In this document: piece by piece, positions 54,901-64,000 of the stretch
Position numbering within the stretch: the stretch's first letter is position 1
Layout of the letters: the number at the start of each line of letters is the position of its first letter
DNA from: Prorocentrum cordatum
Lineage: Eukaryota > Sar > Dinophyceae > Prorocentrales > Prorocentraceae
DNA length: 64,000 nucleotides
Direction of reading: 5' to 3'
Assembly: GCA_963575745.1 (NCBI GenBank)
Contig: CAUYUJ010019605.1
Coordinates: 41,001 to 105,000 of the forward strand
Position numbers and translations under genes: made by a program
The notes under the pieces: model-generated
The model's input: the letters and a program-made list of their open reading frames with translations, nothing else
The model's database searches: none
Told to the model about the DNA's origin: nothing

Positions 54901-55725
54901 CTCGCTGAAGCTGCCGCTATCGCCGATGAGTGGGGGGCGGGCTTGGGTCGGTGGGTTGGGGCGGCGGCGCAGGAGGGGGACTATTGGCTCAGGGCCGAGG
55001 ACGGGTTCAACCCTCCTGGCCTGGTCGCCATCAAATGCACGGTGCCAGGTTGCAAGCAGAGGAGCCGCGCGTCTTGCGATGCATGTGCGGCCAGGCCATG
55101 CCGGCGACGCGGCTCAACCATTGTGTCAGATTCTGGAGTTGTCTCCTGGAGTTGCCTCGTCTGCTCCTCCCGAGGCACCCCGATCCCAGCCCGTGCTTGC
55201 CCGCCGCCCTTTGGAAGGGGGGGGTCAGGCGGGGAGGCCAGGCTTCGCCGTCGCGGCGCTGATGGCAGGAACTGCCGAAGCGGCCGCGAGCGGGGGAGGG
55301 GCGGGGGGGCCGGGAGTGAGGGGGGGCAGCAGCCTGTGCAGCAGCAGCAGCAGCAGCAGCAGGCCCCAGAGGGCGGAGGCATCTGCAGCATAATAGGACC
55401 ACCAGAGGGGGCAACCGAGTTCGGCGGCCAGTCTCTGGGAAGAGTTGCTCCCCTGGTGGCATCAACGTTTCGGCCGTTCACGCGTGTTGCATCGCGCTGG
55501 GGGGGCGGCCTTTTGTTCAGGGCGCGGGGCCCGCGCGTCGTCCGCGCGAGCGAAGGGCCTCGTCGAGCCGTGCCTAGGCCACCCCCCTCAGAGAGGGTTA
55601 AGGAGTGTTTGAAGAGAACGAGGCGAGGGCTCCACCCATCCAAAGGTGGGGCCCAGGCCGATCTCGGCCCGCCTCGCCCGCTTCGCGACCGCTCGCGTTC
55701 GCCAGGCCGAGACGCCCCGAGGTAA
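54775..55725 (+). CDS. Unrecognised 316-codon frame, Gln- and Arg-rich tail
   Basis: Its beginning overlaps the last part of the RNase H remnant (residues 1-40). Residues about 60-130 contain several Cys (CTVPGCKQRSRASCDACAAR, later SWSCLVCSS) spaced like a zinc-binding region. Residues about 180-200 include a run of eight to nine Gln from a CAG repeat at 55336-55360, and the C-terminus is Arg/Ser/Pro rich (RDRSRSPGRDAPR). It is most simply the 3' coding tail of the same LINE as the RNase H, which is inference from position. No family is recognised. Alternatively it is GC-rich read-through, since two other frames also stay open here. Confidence 0.4.
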   Translation: MKGRASMNDAQSGVITLWQRQGRSCARARAKEGAGCRPFRPALAEAAAIADEWGAGLGRWVGAAAQEGDYWLRAEDGFNPPGLVAIKCTVPGCKQRSRASCDACAARPCRRRGSTIVSDSGVVSWSCLVCSSRGTPIPARACPPPFGRGGSGGEARLRRRGADGRNCRSGRERGRGGGAGSEGGQQPVQQQQQQQQAPEGGGICSIIGPPEGATEFGGQSLGRVAPLVASTFRPFTRVASRWGGGLLFRARGPRVVRASEGPRRAVPRPPPSERVKECLKRTRRGLHPSKGGAQADLGPPRPLRDRSRSPGRDAPR

Positions 55726-55781
55726 TGAAATTTGAGGGTGGGCGAGTGCGATTCGGCGGCGACCCTCCTTGGGAGAGCGGG

Positions 55782-55785
<4 letters not shown>

Positions 55786-55824
<39 letters not shown>

Positions 55825-55940
55825 CCATGATCACCATCATCACCGTCATAAACATTATCATCATCACCATCATCATCACCATCATCGTGATCATCATCAA
55901 CAACATCACCATCGCCATCATCATCGCCGTTATCGTCACC
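55786..55940. repeat. (ATC)n microsatellite
   Basis: Pure ATC at the start, decaying into ATCACC and ATCGCC units towards the satellite. Confidence 0.95.
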
Positions 55941-55947
55941 AGAATCG

Positions 55948-58230
55948 ACACCCAGTTTGGCACACCCCTGAGACGTTTCGCGGCCTCATAGGGAACCCCA
56001 CCGAAAGCCCAAATGCCAGCGTTCGCACGCGCCCGCCACATCCATTTTGGCACACCCCTCATGCGTTTCGGGGCCCCATAGGGAGCCCCACCGAAGGCCC
56101 AACTGCCAGCGCTCGCACGCGCCAGCCGCACTCATTTTGGTACGTTTTCACACGTTTCGTGGCGCTACAATGGGGCCCATCGAAGGGCCAAATGCAAGCG
56201 TTCACATGCGCCCGCCGCACCCATTTTGGCACAACCCTCACACGTTTCGCGGCTCCATATGGGGGCCCTACCAAATGCCCAAACGCCAACGTTCGCATGC
56301 GCCCGCCGCACCCATTTTGGCACAGCTCTCACACGTTTCGTGGCCCCACATGGAGCCCCACCGAAGGCCCACATGCCAGCGTTCGCATGCGCCCACCGCG
56401 CCCGTTTTGGCACACTTCTCACACGGTTCGTGACACCATACAAGGGGGCCCCACCGAAGGCCCACATGCCAGCGTTCGCATGCGCCCGCCGCACCCATTT
56501 GGCACACCTTTCGGACGTTTCGGGGCGCCACCGAAGTCCCAGCATGCGCCTACAACACCCGTTCGGCACACTTTCGCACGCTTCGTGGCCCCACAGGGAG
56601 CCCCACCGAAGGCCCAAATGCAAGCGGTCGCGCGCGCCCGCCGCACCCATTTTGGCACGTCCCTCACACGTTTCGTGGCTCGATCGGGAGTTCCACCAGA
56701 TGTCAACTACCAGCGTTCGCATGCGCCCGCCGCACTCATTTTGGCACACCTCTCACTCGTCTCGTGGCCCCACACGGAGCCCCACCGACGGCTCAAATGC
56801 CAGCGTTCGCATGCGCCCACCGCACTCATTTTGGCACACCCCCCACACGTATTGTGACCCCATGGGGGCGCCACCGAAGGCCCAAATGCCAGCGTTCGCA
56901 AGCGCCCACAACACCCACTTCGGTACACTTTCACACGTTTCGTGGCTTCACAGGGAACCCCACCGAAGGCCCAAGTGCCAGCGTCCGCAGGCGCCCACAG
57001 CACACATTTTGGCACACCACTCACACGTTTCGTGGCCCCACAGGGAGCCCCACCGAAGGCCCAAATGCAAGCGGTCGCGCGCGCCCGCCGCACCCATTTT
57101 GGCACACCTCTCACACGTTTCGTGGCTCGATAGGGAGTTCTACCGAAGGCCCAAGTACCAGCGTTCGCATACGCCTACCCCACCCATGTCGGCACGCCCC
57201 TCACAGGTTTCGTGGCCCCATGTAGAGCCCCACCGAATGCCCAAATGCCAGCGTTCGCATGCGCCTACCCCACCCATTTCGGAACGCCCCTCACAGGTTT
57301 CGTGGCCCCGTGTAGAGCCCCATCGAATGTCCAAATGCCAGCGTTCGCATGCGCCGACCGCGCCCATTTTGGTACACCCTTCGCACGTTTCGTGGCACAT
57401 TGTGAGCCCCACCGAAGGCCCAAATGCCTGCGTTCGCATGCGCCCACTGCATCCATTTTGGCACACCCTTCGCGCGTTTTGTGGCCTCAAGGGAACCCCA
57501 CCGAAGGCCCAAATGCCAGCGTTCGCATGCGCCCACAGCACACATTTTGGCACACCACTCACACGCTTCGTGGCCCCATAGGGACCCCCACCGCAGGCCC
57601 AAGTGTCAGCGTTCGCGTGCGCCCACCAGGCCCATTTTGGCACACCCCTTGCGCGTTTTGTGGCCCCATAGGGAACCCCACCGAAATCCCAAATGCAAGC
57701 GTTCGATTGCGCCCACCGCACCCATTTCGGCACGCCCCTCACAGGTTTCGTGGCCCCACACGGAGCCTTACCAAATGCCCAAATTCCAGCGTCCGCATGC
57801 GCTGACCGCACCCATTTTGGTATACCCTTTACACGTGTCGTGGCCCCACAGGGAGCCCCACCGAAGTCCCAAATGCCAGCGTTCGCATACGCCTACCGCA
57901 CCCATTTCGGCACGCCCTCACAGGTTTCGTGGCCCCATGTAGAGCACCGTCGAATGCCCAAATGCCGGCGTCGCATGCGCCGACCGCACCCATTTTGGTA
58001 TACCCCTCACACGTTTCGTGGCCCCATAGGGAGTCCCACCGAAGGCTCAAATGCCAGCGTTCGCATGCGCCCACCGCGCCCATTTTGGCACCCCCCTCAC
58101 ACGTTTCGTGGCCCCATAGGGAACCCCACCGAAGGCACAAGTGTCAGCGTCCGCATGCGCCCACCACGCCCATTTTGGCACACCCCTCACACGCTTCGCG
58201 GTTTCATAGGGAGCCCCACCAAACGCGGTG
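55948..58230. repeat. Satellite of about 25 units with a 90-bp period
   Basis: Each unit has ACACGTTTCGTGGCCCCATA, CCCCACCGAAGGCCCAAATG, CCAGCGTTCGCATGCGCCC and CCGCACCCATTTTGGCACAC. Most units are exactly 90 bases, so all three forward frames stay open over long stretches (up to 451 codons at 56226-57581) and encode a 30-residue repeat. Similarity between units is high, roughly 80-90% by eye. No start context, domain or signal supports a gene. Confidence 0.95.
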
Positions 58231-58410
58231 CATACAACGGCTGTACCCACAACTGCATATGGTTGGGTTTTCGCCAGGCTAATTTTGTTTTGTCCCGGTC
58301 GGCGCGAATTGCGGCGGCCGCCGCTCCTGTGCTTCCGCCGCAATTAGCTACGGACGCGTCCCGTCGCTAGTCCGAGCGCTTGTTGGATCCAACTCGCCAC
58401 TGACTAAAAA

Positions 58411-58500
58411 GTGTGTGTGTGTGTGTGAGAGTGTGAGTGTGTGTGTGTGTGTGTTGTTGTGATATCACCGGCCCTATGTGTATGTGTGTGTGTGTGATGG
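58411..58500. repeat. (GT)n microsatellite
   Basis: Several GT runs with short interruptions. Confidence 0.95.
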
Positions 58501-58630
58501 TGATCCGTTTCCACGTTCTACAGGAGGACCTATTCGTCAGAGACGGATGCGTGGTAGTGGATTTGTGCTTTCATCGCCGAGGTTGTGGGAACACGGGAAA
58601 ACCATACGTTGCAGGTAACCCACGGATGCG

Positions 58631-59176
58631 TTGTGCGGCTCTTGCCAGGGCTGGACGGAGTGGGCCCTCGCAAGGTTACGGCAGTATGCGGACGGTGCGA
58701 CGGACCAGCCCGCAGAAATTCGGGTGATGGTGGATCCAGAGTTCGGGAGAGGTCTTCATGCGTGGGCGTTTGGGCTGTATTCACCGAGCGCATTCCACTA
58801 CTCGCAAAGTGCCTACCCGCAAACGTCCGAAAACCACATGTCTGCTTCGATGTATTTCATCGTGGATCCCCCGCGGCGGATCCAGGCCCATTTGCGAGTA
58901 GCTACTTTGCGTGTAGTGGAACGCGCTCGTCTATGCATGACACAGCTGAGAGCGGGTCAAAAACAACAGCTTCTATTCGCGGCGGGAAGCGCTGCTCTTC
59001 CAGGCTCGCAGGTCACGCGGGGTGGAGCGCATCCCAGACGGGCAGGCGGTCCCGTGCTTCCCCCGTTTTTGTTTGTTATCTCAGCAGTTGTCTGTTTTCA
59101 CAGCAGGGTATTGATGACTACGCGCTTCGCTTGCGCGAAGGTTTACGCTTGCACAGCTGCGACCCGAGATCGTTAG
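58631..59176 (+). other. Unrecognised 181-codon frame
   Basis: The translation has a balanced composition with aromatic residues (GLHAWAFGLYSPSAFHYSQS, then MYFIVDPPRRIQAHLRV), unlike the repeat-derived frames nearby. No family or catalytic motif is recognised, and another 249-codon frame overlaps it. It may be an exon or a retroelement fragment. Confidence 0.25.
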
Positions 59177-60172
59177 GGAGGTGGCGGAGCGCCACGGGCC
59201 GCGTATGGCGCGCTGGTCGCCGACGCTGGCATCGGCGTCAGCGTGATATGGCCTGCACCCAAATCGGGGACGACCGAAGGGCGGCCTACGACACGGTGAC
59301 AGTCGGCTCCTGCAGCAGGCATGTAAGGCACTGAGCTGGACGACTCTCCCACGTCCTGTCCCAGATCTTGAAGGGTATGAGATCGAGATCGAAGGACGTG
59401 AGGACGATGACTGGCTCAGATGGCCGGGAATCGACGAGGTCCTGGAAGCCTGCCCATACCAGTGCTTGATTGCAACATTGATTTGTCCAAGTGCATGGGC
59501 ATGACCCACACCCCGTGCCCTCTGTGCCTCTGAGGAGGAGGAGGTGGAGGAGGAGGAGGAGGCCTGTGTCCGCTGTGGACTAGCACGCTTCACCACGACG
59601 GGTGCTGCCTGCCCCCCCTGGCCTTCCCGCCGGGCTCACCTCGGGATGGCATGCTGAAGTTGCCAGTGGTTTGGTGAACAACTGAGCGACGCAGAAATAC
59701 GGGGTCGCCTTCGCCGACGTTGGCACGTAAGCTGCCCGCGTAAGGTCGCGCGTGAACGCCCTCGTCTCCAATGTAGCGTGTCACGCTGGCGGCCCGCGTA
59801 AGCTGCGGCGCGGGGTCGCTGTGCCACATCACGTAAGACCCGTTTTTGATCGTCGCTTGGTTTGTCGGGCATCCATACTGGAGGTTCACCCAAGGTGGGC
59901 TTGACGGAACGAATCCGCCCGGAAACTGAGCTCTCCTTCCTCCAGGGGCCGCGCAGAGCGCGCTTCCTCGAGCCCCAGCTCTGGGCCTACCACGCCTTTT
60001 CGAACGCTTGACTCTGACGAAGGACGTCGCATGGCAGCCGGCGCTGCGAGGACGCAGCCTCTCCAACCAGGGACATCCTGCGTCTGTGGCGAATCTGGGC
60101 ACTGCCGCGAAACGGCCCAGCATCGTCTTCTTGATAACTGCGCTCAGGCACCTTGGCTCAGCGCTCACCACG
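59177..60172. other. No recognised gene; short GGA run
   Basis: A GGA run lies at 59534-59562. Frames on both strands near 59590-60195 overlap without motif. Confidence 0.4.
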
Positions 60173-60722
60173 CTTCGGCGCGACATGCTCTCCATGCCTC
60201 AGTTTTTTTAGTGTCAGCGTCACGAGCTTTTGCCAGCCTCCTGCCCCGCGGAGCGGAGCGACGCGCTACCAGCTCGCAGGGCATAGCGTGTCGCCGGGGC
60301 CGCCGCCGTGACACGCTAAGCACAGTTTCCTGACCGTACCTTCGATGCGTCGATGCTCGGGGCGTCTAATCTAGTGGGTCGTACGTCTACCAAGGTGACG
60401 GGCTACCGCTCGCTGCTGCGCCGGTGTCGGCGACGTCGCTGAGTTACTGCGGGGCCGCGGCGGTCCGTCCCAGCCATGCCGCGTCGCGCTTGCCGCGGCT
60501 GCCGCGCAAGCCGCGAGTATCTCGCCTGCTTCGGTTCGAACCGGCTGCGGTTATTCAGTCAAGACCCTGAAATAAGGGCCACTTTGGGCCCTGGAGGGGT
60601 TCTGATTTTGCAGGCCGCTCCATAGATCTAGGTCGTGGAAATTACTCGTGGCCCAGGCTCGCCGTGGCCAGACAAGCTCCTTCGTTGTTCATTCTTCAGC
60701 CTTCCTTGCGGACGGTAGCACT
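60173..60722. repeat. Dispersed repeat with AGCGTGTC stem-loop, copy 2 with insertion
   Basis: Matches 46905-47160 in two parts: 60173-60340 (including the AGCGTGTCG to GTGACACGCT stem-loop) and 60630-60722 (the GGCTCGCCGTGGCCAGA to GGTAGCAC block). About 285 bases with no counterpart lie between them, including a CGGTTCGAACCG palindrome near 60531. Confidence 0.75.
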
Positions 60723-60962
60723 ATGACTGTACGAACGGATGCAGCACTGCCATGTTTCACGGTTTCGCACGGCTCACGGGGTGCAGAGTCGGTGGGTGCC
60801 TTTATTGCAGAGTTCCCATTTGTTGCAAGGATCGTTGGCCTGCTGTTGGGCTTGGTTCTCATTAAGTATGCTCTGGGCGATTTCTTACCGTTTTTAAATC
60901 GGCGTGTCCCGAATCATTTTGCTGGCGTGTTCAGGTCCCATCCAGAAAATTTTAAGCGCTAG
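60648..60962 (+). other. Unrecognised 104-codon frame with one hydrophobic segment
   Basis: The frame has a likely transmembrane helix (IVGLLLGLVLIKYALGDFL) in its second half and a natural composition. Its first third lies in the dispersed repeat, so the start is doubtful. No family is recognised. Confidence 0.25.
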
Positions 60963-62530
60963 AAAGCCGATTCACTTTTTTGCGTTTGGAGCTTGTATTT
61001 TCATATCAGTTGATTGCGCTGTTTCACATTGCCATCTACCACGTCCTCAGTTCCTTCTCCTCGATTCCAGTCATCCATATTTTGTATTCTAATAATTTGC
61101 TCTTCTCTGGTCGTCGCTGCTGGCTGGTCGCGGGGCCTCTGGGCCTGTTCCGCGCTGGTGTAAGACTGGTGCTAGGGCGTTTTTTGGGACGTTTTTAGCT
61201 CTGCGCTCTGCTCGGGGAGCGGAAGGGACGGGAGGCGGCAGGAACAGGAGAGCCAGAGCGAAGACGGCAGTGAAGACGAGGAGCAGCCTTTGACACGAAA
61301 GCAAACAAACGCGTCAAAATGCATATCCACAGCGATTGGCATGAAAACGCTTAAACAACGCAGCAAAAAAACGCTAGAACAAACGTTGCGTTTTTTTGGT
61401 CCAAGCGTTTTTAGCTTGTCAAGAGCCCAAAGTGCAAATCGGTAAGACAAAGCCCATGGCGCTTTGAAGAAGAACCAAGCTGTTGGGATCTCCATCGAGG
61501 TTGCGAACGGTGCCTGTTTGTCCTGGTCGAGGGAGGTCTCCATGTATCAGATGATCGGACATGTGCCCATACTGTTTTGGGGCGCCTTGTGACAGCTACA
61601 TCAGCTTGGAGCAGTTTTGACAATAATTGAGTGTTTGTGGTGAGAGCGCTAATGGGTTACGGCTTGGTTCCAGTTTCTTGACCGAGATACTTGTGCAGTC
61701 TTGCGATCATGCAGCCGGGGACTGGTGTAGCCGTCTCTATCTACCTGCCATATTTCCCCCTTCGCCCTGAATGGTAAGCTCAGCTCTTGAGCAGTGGGAT
61801 CTTGTAGTTGCCGTGTCAGTGGGAGGTGTAACTCGTTCACAGGTGTAATTTGTTAGGCCTGTTATGCGAACGTGTGTAGGTGTCTGTGTGTGTGTGTGTG
61901 TGCGTGTGTGGTAACTGTTCGATGCATGGTGAATGTGTTTGGTGGACTGCACGCCGCGACGCCGTGCGTGTTGTCGCCAGAGGAAGTGAGTGATTGAGTG
62001 TGTGTGTGTGTATACACTTCTTTTGCGTGCTGGCTCTCGTCTGGCCTTCGCGATACGGGCAAGGCCGCCATTAAGTAGAAACAAACGCCCGACTCCCCAA
62101 ACGCAAACGCCTTCAAAACGCGCAAGTCCCCCGGGACAGTTCAATAGTCAAGCCCACCAGGGAGGAGGACACCGAAAGAGAGGTGGACGGAGACAGAGGA
62201 TGGGCGAGGCAAGGTGGACAAGGATTAGGAGGATGAGGAGGAGGAGGGGGAGGAGGATGAGGAGGAGCGGGAACAGTCGCAGGAAAAAGGACAGGACGAG
62301 GAGCACGCAGTCACTCACGCCAGGGGCTGGGGAGTACCAGCTGACTCAGTGACGCCCCTCGGCTGATCAAGCGAAGCCCCTCCCATATCCCGCCCGGGCT
62401 TGAGGCGTCGAGTCCGGCACGGGCCTCGCGCGGGCGCAGGCTGCCGACGGCGGCAAGTATAGCTGGCATCTTGCGAAAAGCCAGGCTGCCAGCATTCTGG
62501 ACTGCTTAGGGCCAGGTCGGCGTCACCCCA
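60963..62530. other. No recognised gene; TG and GGA microsatellites
   Basis: A TG run lies at 61884-61910 and a GGA-rich stretch at 62226-62270. Near 61140-61440 an AACGCTTGGACC/AAACGC-type repeat (GCGTTTTTTGG, AAGCGTTTTTAG) recurs in both orientations. No protein or RNA gene is seen. Confidence 0.4.
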
Positions 62531-62719
62531 ACATACCTATACTATATGTGCGTCGCCCCCCCAGGGGCGACGCGCGCACCGAGAAATCTCGTAGCATATG
62601 TGTCTTGGCGGGCGCTTTCTGGCCACACCGCTCGGGAAACGATATATACTACAAGATGGGTATACTACATGTTCGGGTCGGACGCGGGCCTCCAAGGAGA
62701 ACATGTAGTACTGGTATGT
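62531..62719. repeat. 189-bp element with terminal inverted repeats, copy 2
   Basis: Partner of 41429-41615. Ends ACATACCTATACTATATGTG and the reverse complement of ACATACCAGTACTACATGTT (16 of 20 match). Confidence 0.75.
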
Positions 62720-63094
62720 GTCTGTGCGTCCCACCAGGGGGCCAAAATACCGCGGCCCGCGGGCCCCGCCGGCCCGCGCCTCTGGCAGCGGCGGGAGGTG
62801 CCGGGGCAGGGCTGGGCTCGCTCTCGGAGCTGCCAGATTAGAAAGCTCGGGAGGGGAAGAACAAACATTCATCGGCGACGCCCAGGGAACTGTGGGAAGA
62901 TATGGGAAGTGGTGTGGAAGACGAAAAACCAGAAAAATTATAATTATCCCGGCAAAGCAACCTAACAGCGAGGTGTAGAAGCATATCTGAAAGCATTCCC
63001 CTTAAGATTCAGATGAAACTCCAGTTGTCGAATTCTGCTGTTCTCGCAGTCGTAGTCGCATTCGCGATGACAGTCGCAGCGGCAACGGCAGTCG
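62720..63094. other. No recognised gene
   Basis: Short overlapping frames only. Confidence 0.4.
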
Positions 63095-63430
63095 CAGTCA
63101 AAGCCTCAGCCTCAGCCTGCCTCAGCCTCAGCCTGCCTCAGCCTCAGCCTCAGCCTGCCTCAGCCTCAGCCAGCCTCAGCTTCAGCCTCAGCCTCAGTCT
63201 GCCTTCAGCCTCGGCCTCAGCCTCAGCCTGCCTCAGCCTCAGCCTGCATCAGCCTCAGCCTCAGCCTCAGCCTGCCTCAGCATCAGCCTGCTTCAGCCTC
63301 AGCCTCAGCCTGCCTCAGCCTCAGCCTCAGCCTGCTTCAGCCTCAGCCTCAGTCTGCCTTCAGCCTCGGCCTCAGCCTCAGCCTGCCTCAGCCTCAGCCT
63401 GCCTCGGCCGCAGCATCAGCCTGCCTCAGC
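63095..63430. repeat. (AGCCTC)n minisatellite
   Basis: Imperfect CAGCCT/AGCCTC hexamers with CTGC insertions. A block containing CTTCAGCCTCGGCCTCAGCC occurs twice (near 63202 and 63358), so higher-order duplication is present. Confidence 0.93.
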
Positions 63431-63765
63431 ATTCAAAATGTGGCCCAGGAATGGAGTTCTGGGAACTAGAAGAACACGAAGTGGCCTACAGTTGGCTCCG
63501 GGCATTCAAAATCATGCCCAGGAATGGAGTTCTGGGAACTTGAAGAGCACGAAGTGGCCTACAGTTGGCTCCGGGCATCCAAAATGTGGCCCGGGAATGG
63601 AGTTCTGGGAACTCGAAGAGCACGAAGTGGCCTACAGTTGGCTCCGGGCATCCAAAATGTGGCCCGGGAATGGAGTTCTGGGAAGTCGAAGAGCACGAAG
63701 TGGCCTACAGTTGGCTCCGGGCATCCAAAATGTGGCCCGGGAATGGAGTTCTGGGAGCACCAAGA
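63431..63765. repeat. 73-bp tandem repeat, about 4.5 units
   Basis: ATGGAGTTCTGGGAA starts at 63451, 63524, 63597, 63670 and 63743, an exact 73-base spacing. Units are more than 90% alike by eye. Because 73 is not divisible by three, the three forward frames are read in turn. Confidence 0.95.
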
Positions 63766-64000
63766 GCGATTTTGCGAGGATGTCCCAAGCGATTTCGTCT
63801 TCGGCGGCAGGCCCCGGGTCCCGCCCCGACCCCCCTGTGGAGTCATCTGCTGCTCTCTTTTGAGACCACTAGAAACCTATCAGCAAAAGCTGTTAGGTAA
63901 CATATGGGGGAATCCTGGGATTTGTGCGTGTAATTACTTGTGTGCCCCTGGGCCCCTTTGAAACCCCTACCCCGAAATCCCCCTCCCCTTCGCCCCGGCG
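63766..64000. other. No recognised gene
   Basis: Unique-looking sequence at the window end with no motif. Confidence 0.5.

Noticed and set aside
56226-57581. 451-codon open frame as a real repeat protein
   Set aside because: It lies wholly in the 90-bp satellite. The other forward frames are open too, which is expected from a period divisible by three.
60526-60545. tRNA gene suggested by a GGTTCGAAC box
   Set aside because: No cloverleaf can be built around it; the match is part of a perfect palindrome.

Overview
This window reads as nuclear DNA of a dinoflagellate. The best single clue is a 22-base stretch at 49242-49263 that matches the dinoflagellate spliced leader at 21 of 22 positions. 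GC-rich sequence packed with trinucleotide microsatellites, several decayed retroelements with dinoflagellate-style LINE domains, and the absence of any dense operon-like gene array fit this. The species cannot be named from the window. I found no intact host protein gene that I recognise. Almost everything that can be identified is retroelement, satellite or simple repeat.

Layout. 1-6830 (+) is a long non-LTR retrotransposon remnant whose first recognisable module is a DNMT3-like cytosine-5 DNA methyltransferase (634-1750), followed by an EEP endonuclease, a reverse transcriptase, a zinc knuckle and the start of an RNase H. It is broken by many frameshifts and some stops. About 7600-17300 is an AT-rich, T-skewed island with TA and polypyrimidine tracts, a fragment of a second LINE (about 12700-13901) and a tandem module of about 1 kb (13978-16043). 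17300-24200 is GC-rich repeat DNA without recognised genes. 24204-25561 is the 3' half of a third LINE with C2H2 fingers. 29119-36000 (-) is a Penelope-like element with a CCHC ORF, a probable GIY-YIG remnant and a YMDD reverse transcriptase, flanked by two 1118-bp direct repeats in the pseudo-LTR arrangement and sitting inside a (GGA)n tract. 36000-49240 is mostly satellite, minisatellite, foldback (MITE-like) and microsatellite DNA, plus an RNase H tail near 42.7 kb. 49242-53620 (+) is a nearly full-length LINE whose 5' end carries the spliced-leader relic and whose RT core is open. 54111-55725 holds an RNase H remnant and a Gln/Arg-rich frame. 55948-58230 is a satellite of about 25 units of 90 bp. 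The rest is low-gene repeat DNA ending in a 73-bp tandem repeat.

How the parts relate. The elements are separate insertions and do not form a pathway. Three themes recur: retroelement ends lie in microsatellites (the Penelope-like element in GGA, the spliced-leader LINE next to CAT); several satellites have periods divisible by three and so make long but probably meaningless open frames; and many frame breaks sit in homopolymer runs, so some could be assembly errors rather than true decay.
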